64,000 nt of DNA, from assembly GCA_039683515.1 (NCBI GenBank), contig JBDKRG010000052.1:36953-100952 (forward strand), read 5' to 3'. Source of the DNA: JAJFUE01 sp039683515 (GTDB lineage: Bacteria > Sumerlaeota > Sumerlaeia > MVZB01). Every line of letters starts with the position of its first letter. Within the stretch, counting starts at the first letter, position 1. This document shows, piece after piece, positions 1-9,195 of the stretch. Under the pieces are notes generated by a model. It did not search any database, was not told the DNA's origin, and saw nothing but the letters and a program-made list of their open reading frames with translations. A program made the position numbers and the translations under genes.

Positions 1-719
1 CGCAGGTAATCGCCGACATCCGGGAAGATCCGGCACGTGGCGGTCTTGCCCTGTTTCTTGCCGGCGTTCCAGTAAAAATCGAACACGTTGTGGTTGAAAT
101 TGGTCGCCGTCACGGTCGGCAGGTCGGCCGCGCCGATCTTGTCGATCGCCCACCCCGGCGCGAACGGCTCGTCCTCGAACGCGCGCCCGTCCGCGACGAT
201 CGTCCCGGTGATCTTCCTGACCTTGAGCCCCTTGACCTTGTCGGCCCACTGGTCGAGCAGGTCGACCACCCGGCCCTGCGACATGATCTGCGAGGAGATC
301 GACGGGTCGCCCGCCGAGCGGATCACCAGCGAGCCGGCAAGCGTCTTCTGCACGGGATCGATCGAGCCGCTGTAGCCGAACTCGGTCGTGAAGAAATAAT
401 CGGGCCCGAGCCGGTCGAGCGCGGCCGCGGCCGTGAACAGCTGCATGAGCGCGCCCGGCTGCATCTCCTTGCCGCTTTGCCGCTCGTAGAGCACGGCCGC
501 CGAGTCGGCGTCCGAGACCAGCGCCGCGACCTCCCCTTCGCCCCATTGCATCTTGGAAATCATGCCGTCGATGCGCCTGGCGAGCGGCGACATCTCGGCC
601 GAGGCCGTGGTTCCGGCGTTTGCGACGAGAGCGCTGACCTGACCGGCCTCCGCCGCCCCGGCCAGCAGCACGATCAAAGCCGCCAGCCGGCCGGCGACCC
701 GGAGGGAACGTGTTTTCAT
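1..719 (-). CDS. D-alanyl-D-alanine carboxypeptidase/PBP4-like protein (peptidase S13 family), partial, active-site motif missing
   Basis: Reading leftward from ATG 719 gives 239 residues that run off the window edge. Residues 1-25 look like a signal peptide ending AEA. The rest follows the S13 (DacB/PBP4) pattern: a stretch like LGPDYFFTTE, then a GDPSIS-like segment. Active members carry a PASxxK motif, whose Ser is the acylated nucleophile and Lys the base. Here the aligned segment reads PGALMQLFT, so Ser is Ala90 and Lys is Gln93. I infer a periplasmic pseudoenzyme or binding protein rather than an active carboxypeptidase. The SxN and KTG motifs lie beyond the window. An alternative ATG at 728 has no better ribosome-binding site. 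Confidence 0.75.
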   Translation of the reverse strand, partial: MKTRSLRVAGRLAALIVLLAGAAEAGQVSALVANAGTTASAEMSPLARRIDGMISKMQWGEGEVAALVSDADSAAVLYERQSGKEMQPGALMQLFTAAAALDRLGPDYFFTTEFGYSGSIDPVQKTLAGSLVIRSAGDPSISSQIMSQGRVVDLLDQWADKVKGLKVRKITGTIVADGRAFEDEPFAPGWAIDKIGAADLPTVTATNFNHNVFDFYWNAGKKQGKTATCRIFPDVGDYL

Positions 720-748
720 TTTAAACATGCAGGAGGATCCTTGGGGGA

Positions 749-1150
749 TCAGCACTCGTGGTCGCGGTCCTGCGGGACCGGCTGCGGGATGTCGTGGATG
801 ATTTCGCGGATTTCGTTCTCCTCGTCGAGGAGCACCAGACGCGGGCGGTGATGCCGGGCTTCCTCGGCGTCGACGTCGCAGTAGGCAATGACGATGACCT
901 TGTCGCCGACCTGGGCCAGCCGCGCGGCGGCGCCGTTGAGGCAGAACATGCGCGTGCCGGGCTCGCCGGCGTAGGTGTAGGTCTCGAAACGGGCGCCGGT
1001 GTTGAGGTTGACGACCTGGACTTTTTCGAACGGCAGGATGCCGGACGCCTCGAGCAGTTCCTCGTCGATGGTGATCGAGCCCTCGTAGTCGAGCCGGGCC
1101 TGGGTGATCGTCGCCCGGTGGAGCTTGGATTTGCACATCGTCAGACGCAT
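749..1150 (-). CDS. panD: Aspartate 1-decarboxylase precursor
   Basis: 133 residues. It makes beta-alanine from L-aspartate for pantothenate and CoA synthesis. The enzyme is pyruvoyl-dependent and self-cleaves. The cleavage site Gly24-Ser25 (YEGS) is present in the same numbering as the E. coli enzyme, and Lys9, Arg54, Thr57, Tyr58 and Asn72 all match. The start at 1150 (MRLTMCKSKLHR) aligns with the E. coli N-terminus; an upstream ATG at 1171 would add seven residues. The gene lies 29 nt upstream of the PBP4-like gene on the same strand, so they may be co-transcribed. Family identity is secure. Confidence 0.95.
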   Translation of the reverse strand: MRLTMCKSKLHRATITQARLDYEGSITIDEELLEASGILPFEKVQVVNLNTGARFETYTYAGEPGTRMFCLNGAAARLAQVGDKVIVIAYCDVDAEEARHHRPRLVLLDEENEIREIIHDIPQPVPQDRDHEC

Positions 1151-1403
1151 CGGCTTGAGTGAACCTCGCAAACGGCTGCTTCGCGGCCGCCAAACGCAGG
1201 CGTGCCGCCGATCAATAGATTACCAAAATGCCGACCGGTTTGAAATCCGAAAAAGTCGGGGGACTTCCACACCGTCGTTCGGGCGTCCCGCCTTCGCCCG
1301 AAAGCGCCGTTTGACATTCTTTTACAAAACCACTGTTTCCGCCTGACCGGCTGTGGTAAATTCCAATCATGACGGGCATAAGGCGGAATGCCGGAGAGTA
1401 ATC

Positions 1404-1607
1404 ATGAAAACGACCATCGATATCCCCGATGCGATGCTGAACGAGACGATTCGGTTTTCGCGCGCCAAGACCAAGCGTGACGCCGTCATCGCGGCCATGA
1501 GCGATTTTAACCGGCGCCACCGGATGGCAAAATTGACCAGGCATCTGGGAACCTGCAAAAACATGATGACTTCAGAGGATCTGTCGAAGATGCGCGAAGG
1601 AGATTGA
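1404..1607 (+). CDS. vapB: VapB-family type II antitoxin
   Basis: 67 residues starting with MKTTIDIPDAML, a ribbon-helix-helix type N-terminus seen in VapB antitoxins that bind DNA and neutralise PIN-domain toxins. ATG 1404 has a GGAG ribosome-binding site 7-8 nt upstream. A longer reading frame begins at 1353, but its extra N-terminus looks unrelated. The VapC-like frame begins at GTG 1610, 2 nt after the stop, the usual antitoxin-toxin spacing. Because the toxin frame is broken, the antitoxin may now be an orphan. Confidence 0.8.
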   Translation: MKTTIDIPDAMLNETIRFSRAKTKRDAVIAAMSDFNRRHRMAKLTRHLGTCKNMMTSEDLSKMREGD

Positions 1608-1609
1608 TC

Positions 1610-1974
1610 GTGCATCTTATCGATACTTCGGCCTGGATACATGCGCTTCGGGAGGACGGCGATCCGTCTGTTGCCTCGCGCGTTCGAGCCCTGCTGGAGA
1701 CCGGCGAGGCGGCATGGTTCAATTGGAGTTGTGGAATGGCGCGCGCGGCAATCACGAGCGGCGCGTCATCAAGGAAATGACAAACGATCTCATCGAATTG
1801 GAATTGGACGGGCCAGTCTGGGCACTTGCAAATGCGCTGGCGCAATTGGCCCGACGAACAGGCAAAACCATTCCGGCCACGGATATCCTGATCGAAGCCT
1901 GTGCGCGCCGTCACGGCATCGAAGTCGAACATGCCGACCGGCACTTTATTGCTCTGGCAGCCTTGTCGAATTGA
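1610..1974 (+). pseudogene. VapC-like PIN-domain toxin, frameshifted
   Basis: Starting from GTG 1610 the frame reads VHLIDTSAWIHALRED, the typical PIN N-terminus with the first catalytic Asp. It continues to GEAAW near 1710 and then runs out of frame to a stop near 1779. The rest of the domain continues in the +1 frame from 1714 (MVQLELWNGARG) to the stop at 1974, and includes the C-terminal acidic segment ATDILIEACARRHGIEVEH. Intact relatives have a few residues between AAW and MVxLELW, so a short deletion (about 10 nt, possibly between ATGG repeats) is the likely cause. A sequencing error is possible. As written, no functional RNase toxin would be made. Confidence 0.8.
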
Positions 1975-1992
1975 TTCCGAGACAAATTGGTT

Positions 1993-3348
1993 TTATGAAT
2001 TCGCCCCGAAGTATTCGGCGGCGAAGTGGGCGATCGCCTGCGCGCACGGCAGGAGCATCCGCGCCTCGATCGACTCGTCGATGCAGTGGATGCTGAGCCG
2101 GCTCTTGTCGGCGTCGGGGTGGATGAGCTGGAAGCCGTAGACCGGCGTCCCCAGGTCGCGCACGTAGCGCGCGTCGGTCGCGCCGATGCACCACGTCGGG
2201 ACGATCTCGACCGGCTTGCCCACGGCCAGCGTCGCGGATTTTTCGAACAGCCCGCACAGGTTCTTGTCGACCTTCGAAATGCTCGGCGGGCAGTCGGCGA
2301 TGATCTCGAACTCGACGCCGTCGAGCCCCTCGATCAGCCGGGCCGCGATCTTCTTGACCTTCTTGATCTCGATGCCGGGCAGCGTGCGCACGTCGCACGT
2401 GAGCGTCGCCTCGGTCGGCAGCACGTTGTTCACGACGCCGCTCTGGAACATCGTCGGCGTGAACGTGTTGCGCGTCTGGCCGCGCAGCGAGTTGGAGAGC
2501 CCCGGCGCGATCCGCGCAATCTTGCCGAGCGCCTTCTCGAGGTTGTCCTCGCCGATCGGCTTCTTCATCCCCGCCCACTTGCGCGCGTATTTCAGGATCG
2601 GCGCCTTGAGGCTGACCGGCGGATCCCATTTCTCGATCCGGCCCACGAGCCGCGTCAGCTGCAGCAGCGGATTGGAGTGCCCCCACGGCGAGGACGCGTG
2701 GCCGCCGTCGCCCCCCGCGCGGAACACGACCACATACTTGCCCTTGTCCGCCGCGCTGACGGTGTTGATCGGCACCTTGCCGCCGAGCATCCCGAGGCTG
2801 CTTCCGCCCCCTTCGCACAGCGCCAGGTCCGCCTTGAGCAGTTCCTCGTGCTTGCGGGCGAGGTAGCCGAACCCGAACAGGCCGCCGGTCTCCTCGTCGG
2901 CGCCGACGGCGAGCCGGATCCTGCCGCCGAGCCCCAGTCCCTTCAGGCGCGCCAGCGCGAAAAGCTGCGACGCCACGAGCATCTTGCAATCGTTCGAGCC
3001 GCGCCCCCAGATGCGCCCCTCGGCCAGTTCTGCGGCGAACGGCGGGTACTGCCAACTCGATTCCTCGCCGGCCGGGACGACGTCGCTGTGGCTCATCCAC
3101 AGGATCGTCCGGTCGCCTTCGCCGATCTCGGCCACGAGGTTGGAGCGCGACGGATTCCCCTCGATCTGCCGGGCCTCGATGCCGCGCTCGGCGAGCCACC
3201 TGGCCGCGAACTCGGTCAGCGGCCGCTCGCCGATCTCGCCGCCCATGGCCGGGTTGACGGTCGGGATCCGCACCAGCTCCCGGTGCAGCTCGATCAGCTC
3301 ATCCTCATGCGCCGCGAAGGCCTCGGCAATCCGCTCGTGGGTGGCCAT
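1993..3348 (-). CDS. M20-family metallopeptidase (dipeptidase/deacylase)
   Basis: 451 residues, cytoplasmic, M20/M28-type di-zinc amidohydrolase related to ArgE/DapE/carnosinase-like peptidases. Visible metal and catalytic motifs are SHSDVVP (His87, Asp89), GRGSNDCK (Asp120, the bridging ligand) and DEETGG (catalytic Glu152/Glu153). A dimerisation domain begins near residue 200 and a final His lies in the IHCIDES segment. The start at 3348 has an AAGGAAG ribosome-binding site. The exact substrate cannot be told; it could be a dipeptidase, an acetylornithine-type deacetylase or a succinyl-DAP desuccinylase. The upstream spacer carries CGTGCGT/CGTAAT word repeats. Confidence 0.85.
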   Translation of the reverse strand: MATHERIAEAFAAHEDELIELHRELVRIPTVNPAMGGEIGERPLTEFAARWLAERGIEARQIEGNPSRSNLVAEIGEGDRTILWMSHSDVVPAGEESSWQYPPFAAELAEGRIWGRGSNDCKMLVASQLFALARLKGLGLGGRIRLAVGADEETGGLFGFGYLARKHEELLKADLALCEGGGSSLGMLGGKVPINTVSAADKGKYVVVFRAGGDGGHASSPWGHSNPLLQLTRLVGRIEKWDPPVSLKAPILKYARKWAGMKKPIGEDNLEKALGKIARIAPGLSNSLRGQTRNTFTPTMFQSGVVNNVLPTEATLTCDVRTLPGIEIKKVKKIAARLIEGLDGVEFEIIADCPPSISKVDKNLCGLFEKSATLAVGKPVEIVPTWCIGATDARYVRDLGTPVYGFQLIHPDADKSRLSIHCIDESIEARMLLPCAQAIAHFAAEYFGANS

Positions 3349-3366
3349 GTCATGCTTCCTTCATTT

Positions 3367-3408
3367 CGTGCGTCGTGCGTCGTGCGTCGTAATCGTAATC
3401 GTAATCGA
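3367..3408. repeat. Intergenic word repeat (CGTGCGT)n-(CGTAAT)n
   Basis: About three CGTGCGT units are followed by three CGTAAT units. The same two-part arrangement recurs at 10374-10420 and 11885-11958. It lies just upstream of the M20 peptidase start. Confidence 0.85.
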
Positions 3409-3469
3409 ACCGCCTCGGATCCGATTACGCATAACGCGCACGATCAGCTTGAATGATTCAGTCTGGCAC

Positions 3470-4315
3470 TCACCAGGCGTAGATGCAAATTCCGTGTTTC
3501 TGCGCGAGCGCGCAGGCCTCGTCGCGGTCGAAGAACAACGCCTCGCCGCCGGGGATCGCCAGCGCCGCGCAACGCGCCTCGACCAGCTTGCGGACGGTCG
3601 TCATGCCGGCCACCGGCACGTCGAAGCGGCGGTCCTGGCGCGGCTTGCTGACCTTGATCACGACGCATCCCTCGCCGGCGATCTGGCCGGCGCGCAGGAT
3701 CGTCTTGTCGGTCCCTTCCATCGCCTCGACGGCGACGATCGTCCCCTGCTTGACGACGATCGTCTGGCCGATATCGAGCCCGGCGACCTGGGAGGCGATC
3801 GGCCGTCCGAACGCGATGTCGCCCAGCACGGCGTCGCTCGGCGGGCACGACGGCGTCAGCAGTCCCGCCGGCGGCATGCACTCGCGCATCAGCATCGTCG
3901 AATCCAGAACCTCGATCTTCTCGCGCGCCAGCTCGTCGGTCAGGGCGCCCAGGAGCGAATCGGCTTTTTTCGTCGGCAGGCTGGCCAGGATTTTCAGGCC
4001 GCGCCGGTCGATCCGCGAAAGCTGGAAAATCGAACGGTGCTGGATCCGCCCCGCCATGATCACCTTGTCGACCCCCGCCTGGTGGCACAGATCGATCATT
4101 TTTCCAAGCTGGCCGAACTCGACCCACAGCATGGCGTCGACTTCGTCGGCCAGCTCGACCGGCGTGATGCCGCGCACGCCGATGGCTGTCAGCGATATAT
4201 TTCGGTCCCGAGCCGCCCTCGCCAGCAGGAAGGGGAACTTCCCTTCGCCGGCAATCAGGCCGACATGATCCAGATCCAGGGCAGGTTGGGGTGAACTCAA
4301 TGGAAGGCTCTGCAT
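3470..4315 (-). CDS. lpxI: UDP-2,3-diacylglucosamine pyrophosphatase LpxI (DUF1009)
   Basis: 281 residues. LpxI hydrolyses UDP-2,3-diacylglucosamine to lipid X in lipid A synthesis, replacing LpxH in many diderms. The LpxI N-terminal signature (GLIAGEGKFPFLLARAA), the central AGRIQHRSIF segment and the C-terminal metal-binding region (VKVSKPRQDRRFDVP, then EALFFDRDEA) are all present. The length matches the family (about 270-285). The start is not certain: ATG 4315 fits the family best, while ATGs at 4351 and 4378 have no better ribosome-binding site. It implies that the host makes lipid A. Confidence 0.92.
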   Translation of the reverse strand: MQSLPLSSPQPALDLDHVGLIAGEGKFPFLLARAARDRNISLTAIGVRGITPVELADEVDAMLWVEFGQLGKMIDLCHQAGVDKVIMAGRIQHRSIFQLSRIDRRGLKILASLPTKKADSLLGALTDELAREKIEVLDSTMLMRECMPPAGLLTPSCPPSDAVLGDIAFGRPIASQVAGLDIGQTIVVKQGTIVAVEAMEGTDKTILRAGQIAGEGCVVIKVSKPRQDRRFDVPVAGMTTVRKLVEARCAALAIPGGEALFFDRDEACALAQKHGICIYAW

Positions 4316-4779
4316 GAGGTGGGTCTCTTCAGCCGGGGATGATCGATTCATGGAAAGGCGCGTGGGGGCGCTCTCCATGGGAGCAACTTGAACGCCTCAC
4401 GGACACCTTCATGAATAACAAAACCGGCCGGAGTGGTCAATCTAAGTGTCGAAATGCCGTGGATGTCATTTGATGCGCCGTTGTTATATTTATGTTTATT
4501 TTGTCGGTTTGTTACATTCGGCCCGCCGCCCCTCGAAGCCTCGTCCCTCGTCCCGGCGTCGAGCGCCCGCCCATTAAGCCACAACGCTCTCAACAATTCG
4601 GGCCGGCGTTTCGTCAAATCTCAGAAACTGGCTTGCTATCGTCGCGCCGGGTGTGTAGAATCCGCGTTTATCGAACACGCTGTCAATCGAGCATCAGGCT
4701 TTTTCCGCGGGGAATAGAAGAAATCGCCTTGATCCTGAACTATGGACCCGGAGCCGCAACATCCGGGTCGATCGGATGA
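4316..4779. other. Intergenic region between lpxI and the PAS kinase
   Basis: 464 bases between divergent genes. Apart from the promoter-like pair at 4633-4661 I see no gene, RNA or clear repeat. Part of it is less GC-rich than the flanking genes. Confidence 0.5.
4633..4661 (+). promoter_or_regulatory. Candidate sigma70-type promoter for the PAS kinase gene
   Basis: TTGCTA at 4633-4638 and TAGAAT at 4656-4661 with exactly 17 nt between. It lies about 120 nt upstream of the kinase start. Pattern match only. Confidence 0.45.
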
Positions 4780-7323
4780 TTGGCCATGAAATCCATCTCG
4801 CACATTCGTCGCCTGTCCGCCGGGATCCCTTATGGTGGCCCGCTGATCGCGATGGGGCTTGTGATGGCGGCCGCATGGTGGTTCACGCCGGACCATTTCA
4901 GCCTGAACCTGCTGGCGCTGGGGATGGCGCTCGCGGTCCTCTCCCCCGACAACCTCCGCAAGCCGCACGAACTGTCGCCGCACCACTACCGGACGCTCCT
5001 GGACGCCTCCGGCCAGGCGATCGTGGTCACGCGGCTCGAACCGGACAACACGATCGGGCCGATCGTCGAGGTCAACCAGGTCGCGTGCGATGTCAGCGGC
5101 TACAGCCGCGAGGAACTCATCGGCATGAACCCGCTCAAACTGGCCACCGACATCGACGACGCCACGAAATGGATCGCCGACCTGGCCAAGTCCGGCCGCG
5201 TCGTCAGCGAGGAAGTCGGCGTCACCCGCGATGGCCGCCGGCTGCCGATCGAGGTGGTCGCGCACATGATCGACTTCAACGGCGAGTCGGCCATCATGAT
5301 CATCTGCCGCGACCTCAGCCGCCGCAACGAGGTCGAGGCCGCCCTGCGCCAGAGCACGGAGCGGTTCCATTGCATTTTCGACCAGGCCCCCGTCGGGATG
5401 GCCCTGGCCACCCCGGACGGCCGCCTGGTCCTGGCGAATCATGCCCTGGGCGGCATGCTCGGCCAGAGCCCGGAGCACCTGCTGACGCGCACGATCCACG
5501 AGCTGACCTGCGCCGAGGACCGCCCGCTCCAGCAGGCGCAGTATGCGCGCCTGTGCCGCGGCGAGATCGCCTCCTACAACCGCGAGCTGCGCCTGATCCG
5601 CGACGACGGCGGCCTGGTGTGGGTGCGCGTGACCTGCTCGGCCGTCAACGACTGCAACGACCGGCTCGCCAACGTGATCGCCGTCATCGAAAACGTCTCG
5701 CAGGAAAAAGCGGCCCAGGCCGCCCTCGCCACCGAGCACGAGGCGGTCGAGCTCGAGCGCCGGCGCCTGCGCGCCGTGCTCGACATCCTCCCGGTCGGCG
5801 TGTTCATCGCCGGCGCCGACGGCCGCATCATCGAGATCAATCCGGCCGCGCAGGCGATCTGGGGGAGCCCCAACGTCCTGGCCAACCGCCCCGAGGATTA
5901 CAGCTCGCATTTCAACGCCTGGTGGCCCCAGACCGGCGAGCCGCTCACGAACGAGGACTGGGGCCTGACGCGCGCCCTGCGCAGCGGCGAAAGCCTCGAG
6001 GGCGAAGAGCTGGAGATCGAGGGCGCCGACGGCAAGCGCAAGCGCATTCTCGCCTATGCCCTGCCGATCCGCGACCACGGCGGGCGCATCATCGGCGCGG
6101 CCGCCGTCAACGTCGACATCAGCCTGCGCCGCCAGGTGATGGAACAGCTGCGCGAGCTGAACGAGACGCTCGAGCAGCGCGTCGTCGAGCGCACCGCGGT
6201 GGCCGAGCAGCGCGCCACCCAGCTGCGCGAGCTCGCGTTCGAGCTGACGCGCGCCGAGCAGCGCGAGCGCCGCCGCATCGCCCAGATGCTGCACGACCAC
6301 CACCAGCAGTTGCTCGTCGCGGCCAAGCTCAGCCTGTCGATGCTCAACCGCCGCGTCAACCGGACCGACCTCAAGCCGATCTTCAACCGCATCAGCGAGC
6401 TCCTCGACCAGTCGATCGACGGCCTGCGCTCGCTCACGGTCGAGCTCTCGCCGACGATCCTGCACGACGCGGGCCTGGCCGCGGCGCTGGAGTGGCTGGC
6501 GCGCAACGCCCTGACCAAGTACAACCTCGAGGTGACGCTCGAGCTCGACGCCGGCGCCGAGCCGACGAGCGAGGAGATCAGCGTCTTCCTCTTCCAGGCC
6601 GCGCGCGAGCTGCTGTTCAACATCATCAAGCACGCCCGCGTCGGGAGCGCCCGCATCGAAATGCGTCCCGACGAGAACGATCGCGTCCGGGTCGTGATCG
6701 GCGACGAGGGGATCGGCTTCGACCCCAAGGCCGTCAACCCCCACCGCGGCAACGAGGGATTCGGCCTGTTCAGCCTGCGCGAGCGGCTCGAGCTCATCGG
6801 CGGCCGCCTCACGATCGAGAGCGCCCCCGGCAAGGGGACGCGCGTCACGATGATCGTCCCTCGCAAAAGCGTTCACGACAAGCGCACCGAAACGGTCGTG
6901 GCCGTCATGCCCGAGATGAAACCCGCCCCGGAGGCCACCGGCGGCCGCACGCGCGTCCTGCTCGTCGACGACCACGAAATCCTGCGCGAGGGCATGGCCG
7001 CGCTCCTCCACGAGTATTCCGATTTCGAGGTGATCGGCGAGGCCAGCGACGGCGTTCTCGCCGTCGAGATGGCGCGCTACACCCACCCCGACGTCGTGAT
7101 CATGGACGTGGCCATGCCGCGCCTGGACGGGATCGAAGCGACGCGCCGCATCAAGGCCATGAACCCCGGGATCGAGATCATCGGCCTCTCCATGTACGGC
7201 GAGGAAAACATGGTCAACACCATGAGGTCGGCGGGCGCCTCGGCGTATCTGCCCAAGGGCTGCCCCGCCGACCTGTTGATCTCGACCATCCGCCGCTGCG
7301 TCGAAAAACGGGCGGCCGTGTGA
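4780..7323 (+). CDS. Membrane PAS-sensor histidine kinase (NarL/UhpB type) with fused receiver domain
   Basis: 847 residues. The N-terminus has one or two membrane segments (about residues 15-50). Three PAS-type domains follow (roughly 65-180, 190-310, 330-450), then a HisKA_3 dimerisation domain with the phospho-accepting His near residue 505 (QMLHDHHQQLL). A HATPase domain follows (N box ELLFNIIKHA; GDEGIGFDP). A C-terminal REC domain runs from about residue 725 and contains VDDHE and the phospho-Asp near 776 (IMDVAMP). NarL-type receivers normally carry a LuxR HTH; here the protein ends after REC, so it probably signals by phosphorelay or protein contact. No separate response regulator lies nearby. 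An alternative start at ATG 4786 is equally possible. Confidence 0.9.
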   Translation: MAMKSISHIRRLSAGIPYGGPLIAMGLVMAAAWWFTPDHFSLNLLALGMALAVLSPDNLRKPHELSPHHYRTLLDASGQAIVVTRLEPDNTIGPIVEVNQVACDVSGYSREELIGMNPLKLATDIDDATKWIADLAKSGRVVSEEVGVTRDGRRLPIEVVAHMIDFNGESAIMIICRDLSRRNEVEAALRQSTERFHCIFDQAPVGMALATPDGRLVLANHALGGMLGQSPEHLLTRTIHELTCAEDRPLQQAQYARLCRGEIASYNRELRLIRDDGGLVWVRVTCSAVNDCNDRLANVIAVIENVSQEKAAQAALATEHEAVELERRRLRAVLDILPVGVFIAGADGRIIEINPAAQAIWGSPNVLANRPEDYSSHFNAWWPQTGEPLTNEDWGLTRALRSGESLEGEELEIEGADGKRKRILAYALPIRDHGGRIIGAAAVNVDISLRRQVMEQLRELNETLEQRVVERTAVAEQRATQLRELAFELTRAEQRERRRIAQMLHDHHQQLLVAAKLSLSMLNRRVNRTDLKPIFNRISELLDQSIDGLRSLTVELSPTILHDAGLAAALEWLARNALTKYNLEVTLELDAGAEPTSEEISVFLFQAARELLFNIIKHARVGSARIEMRPDENDRVRVVIGDEGIGFDPKAVNPHRGNEGFGLFSLRERLELIGGRLTIESAPGKGTRVTMIVPRKSVHDKRTETVVAVMPEMKPAPEATGGRTRVLLVDDHEILREGMAALLHEYSDFEVIGEASDGVLAVEMARYTHPDVVIMDVAMPRLDGIEATRRIKAMNPGIEIIGLSMYGEENMVNTMRSAGASAYLPKGCPADLLISTIRRCVEKRAAV

Positions 7324-7327
7324 CCGG

Positions 7328-8962
7328 TCAGCGCCCGCCCGGACTGCGCCCGAAATTTCGGCCGCCGGTGGCCACGCCGCCGCGCAGCGACATCGTTCCC
7401 CGGGTCTGGGCGCCGCCGCGGATCACCGGGCCGCTCGAAGAGTATCCCCCCAGATACGGGGCGCTGTAGCTGCCCCTCGCGCCGCCGCCCCGCGTGGCGC
7501 CGTAGACCGGCCCGCGCGGCCCGACGAACGTATCGCGATTGCGAAGGCCGCCCGTCCCGCGCCCCCGGCCCACCGGGTTCTGCCGCAGCAGGGAACGGCC
7601 GCCGCCGCCGATGTTCCACTCCGTGCCGGACCCCCGATACGCCGTGTTCGGCCGGATTCCGAACTGGCGGATCCCTTCGGGCGCCCGGCCGCGTTCACGC
7701 GTGTAGATCCTGCTGCGCAGAATGTTGGCCCCGTAATCGCCGCTGCGGATCAAGCTGGCGTTTTGCGTGGGAATCCTCGAGCGGGAAACATAGTTCCGCT
7801 CCGACGGGGGCGAACTGATCCGGCGGCCGGTCCGCGCGCCGGCATCCTGCCGCCCGGTGATACCCCGGGCCGCGAACCGCGAATCGCGGCCGGCCCGCGG
7901 GTCGCGAACGAACGATTGCGAACGATCGACCGCGCCGCCGCGCGGATTCCGGTTGAATCTCACCCGGTCGCCCGCATCGACGCCGCCGCGGCCGCCCAGT
8001 TCCCGGCTGATCCGGGCGGGATCGGCGCTGCGCGTCGGGCTGGAACCCCTCCAATTCCCCGACGCGTATGCATACGTCCCCCCGCGATGCTGCCAGCGAT
8101 TGACGTAGCGGTCGAAATCGCGGCCGCGATGATCGCTTCCATAGAAATCGCGCCCGCGGCTCCGATGATGCCGCTTGTAGAAATCATCGTCGTCGCAATA
8201 GCCATGCCGGAAGCCCCATCCGCCGTAATACAGCGACCGGCCACTCCAGTCGCAGTCCATGTCCAGCCAGCCGCCGCTGTAGACCGGCGGGTAATACCGG
8301 ATCGGCAAATCGTAGTAGTCGTCGTAATACCCGTATGGGTAGGCATAGTCGGACGGGCCGTAGTAGACCGACTGCGGCTCGTATACCGGGACGTAGATGA
8401 CCTGGGGATTTGCCGGCTCGATCACGATGACGTTGTCCGATTCCTCGACCTTCTGCGCCTGGTCGGTTTTCAACGCGCCGGCCTGCTGGGCCATGGCCCG
8501 GCTGCGCTGAACGGCGTCCATCACGCCCGGCTGCTGGTTCATCACCGCATCGCCAAGCCGGCGCAGCCACGCGAGATTCTGGCTCATCATGGCAATGACC
8601 TGCGGATAGCGGGCCACGGCCCTGACGCTCGGGTCCCAACTCTGCCGGTCGATCCCGGTCGCGTCATTATTGTGCGCCTTGAGCCACCGGTCGGCTTCGA
8701 CCACGTCCAGCGGATACGTCGATGCCGCGAGCACCTGCGCGAGCAGGACGTCCGGATAGAGCGCGATCGGCCCGACGAGTTCGTCAAGCTGCCGCTGGCT
8801 CATCGGCGCGGCCGCGGCTTGGTCGGCGGGCGGCGGCGCCGGGGCCGCCTCCGGCGCCATGCCGCTCGACGTGGTGACTATGTCCTGTGGAGCCGGGGTG
8901 CTCCCAGCGGCCATGGCCGCGGAACACGCCATGAACAGGCTCAAAACCCAATACCGTTGCAT
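7328..8962 (-). CDS. DUF3300 domain-containing secreted protein
   Basis: 544 residues. The start at 8962 has an AGGAGGT ribosome-binding site about 8 nt upstream, and residues 1-20 form a signal peptide (LSLFMACSAAMAA). After a Pro/Ala linker comes a DUF3300 core: the LDELVGPIALYPD, LLAQVLAASTYP and NPQVIYVPVYEP segments are diagnostic. The rest is Tyr-rich (PSDYAYPYGYYDDYY) and then a long Arg/Gly/Ser low-complexity tail of about 300 residues. The function is unknown; such proteins are exported envelope proteins. It converges on the kinase gene with a 4-nt gap. Confidence 0.85.
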   Translation of the reverse strand: MQRYWVLSLFMACSAAMAAGSTPAPQDIVTTSSGMAPEAAPAPPPADQAAAAPMSQRQLDELVGPIALYPDVLLAQVLAASTYPLDVVEADRWLKAHNNDATGIDRQSWDPSVRAVARYPQVIAMMSQNLAWLRRLGDAVMNQQPGVMDAVQRSRAMAQQAGALKTDQAQKVEESDNVIVIEPANPQVIYVPVYEPQSVYYGPSDYAYPYGYYDDYYDLPIRYYPPVYSGGWLDMDCDWSGRSLYYGGWGFRHGYCDDDDFYKRHHRSRGRDFYGSDHRGRDFDRYVNRWQHRGGTYAYASGNWRGSSPTRSADPARISRELGGRGGVDAGDRVRFNRNPRGGAVDRSQSFVRDPRAGRDSRFAARGITGRQDAGARTGRRISSPPSERNYVSRSRIPTQNASLIRSGDYGANILRSRIYTRERGRAPEGIRQFGIRPNTAYRGSGTEWNIGGGGRSLLRQNPVGRGRGTGGLRNRDTFVGPRGPVYGATRGGGARGSYSAPYLGGYSSSGPVIRGGAQTRGTMSLRGGVATGGRNFGRSPGGR

Positions 8963-9195
8963 GAGAGACACACCTCCTCTCCGTTGCAATCGATTCGATT
9001 CGTCTATTTTAGTTCTTGATCGGGAGCGATTCGGATCAATGCTCAGGCGGGAAAAGGAGAGCTTGAAAACAGGCGGAGGCATCTTCGCTCATCCTTAAGC
9101 ACCCATTTATTATCCATCAAATGCAGGGATAAAACAATCTGTCGGCTGTACATTAAGACAGACAGGTCCCGGACGCCCCGGGTTCCCGTTTTTTT

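Noticed and set aside
1610..1780. TGA near 1779 in the VapC frame as a selenocysteine codon
   Set aside because: The continuing PIN domain is in a different frame, so this is a frameshift, not read-through of TGA.
9150..9195. Plus-strand terminator CCCGG/CCGGG followed by T-run
   Set aside because: No plus-strand gene precedes it, and in the minus-strand sense of tal there is no T-tract; probably incidental.
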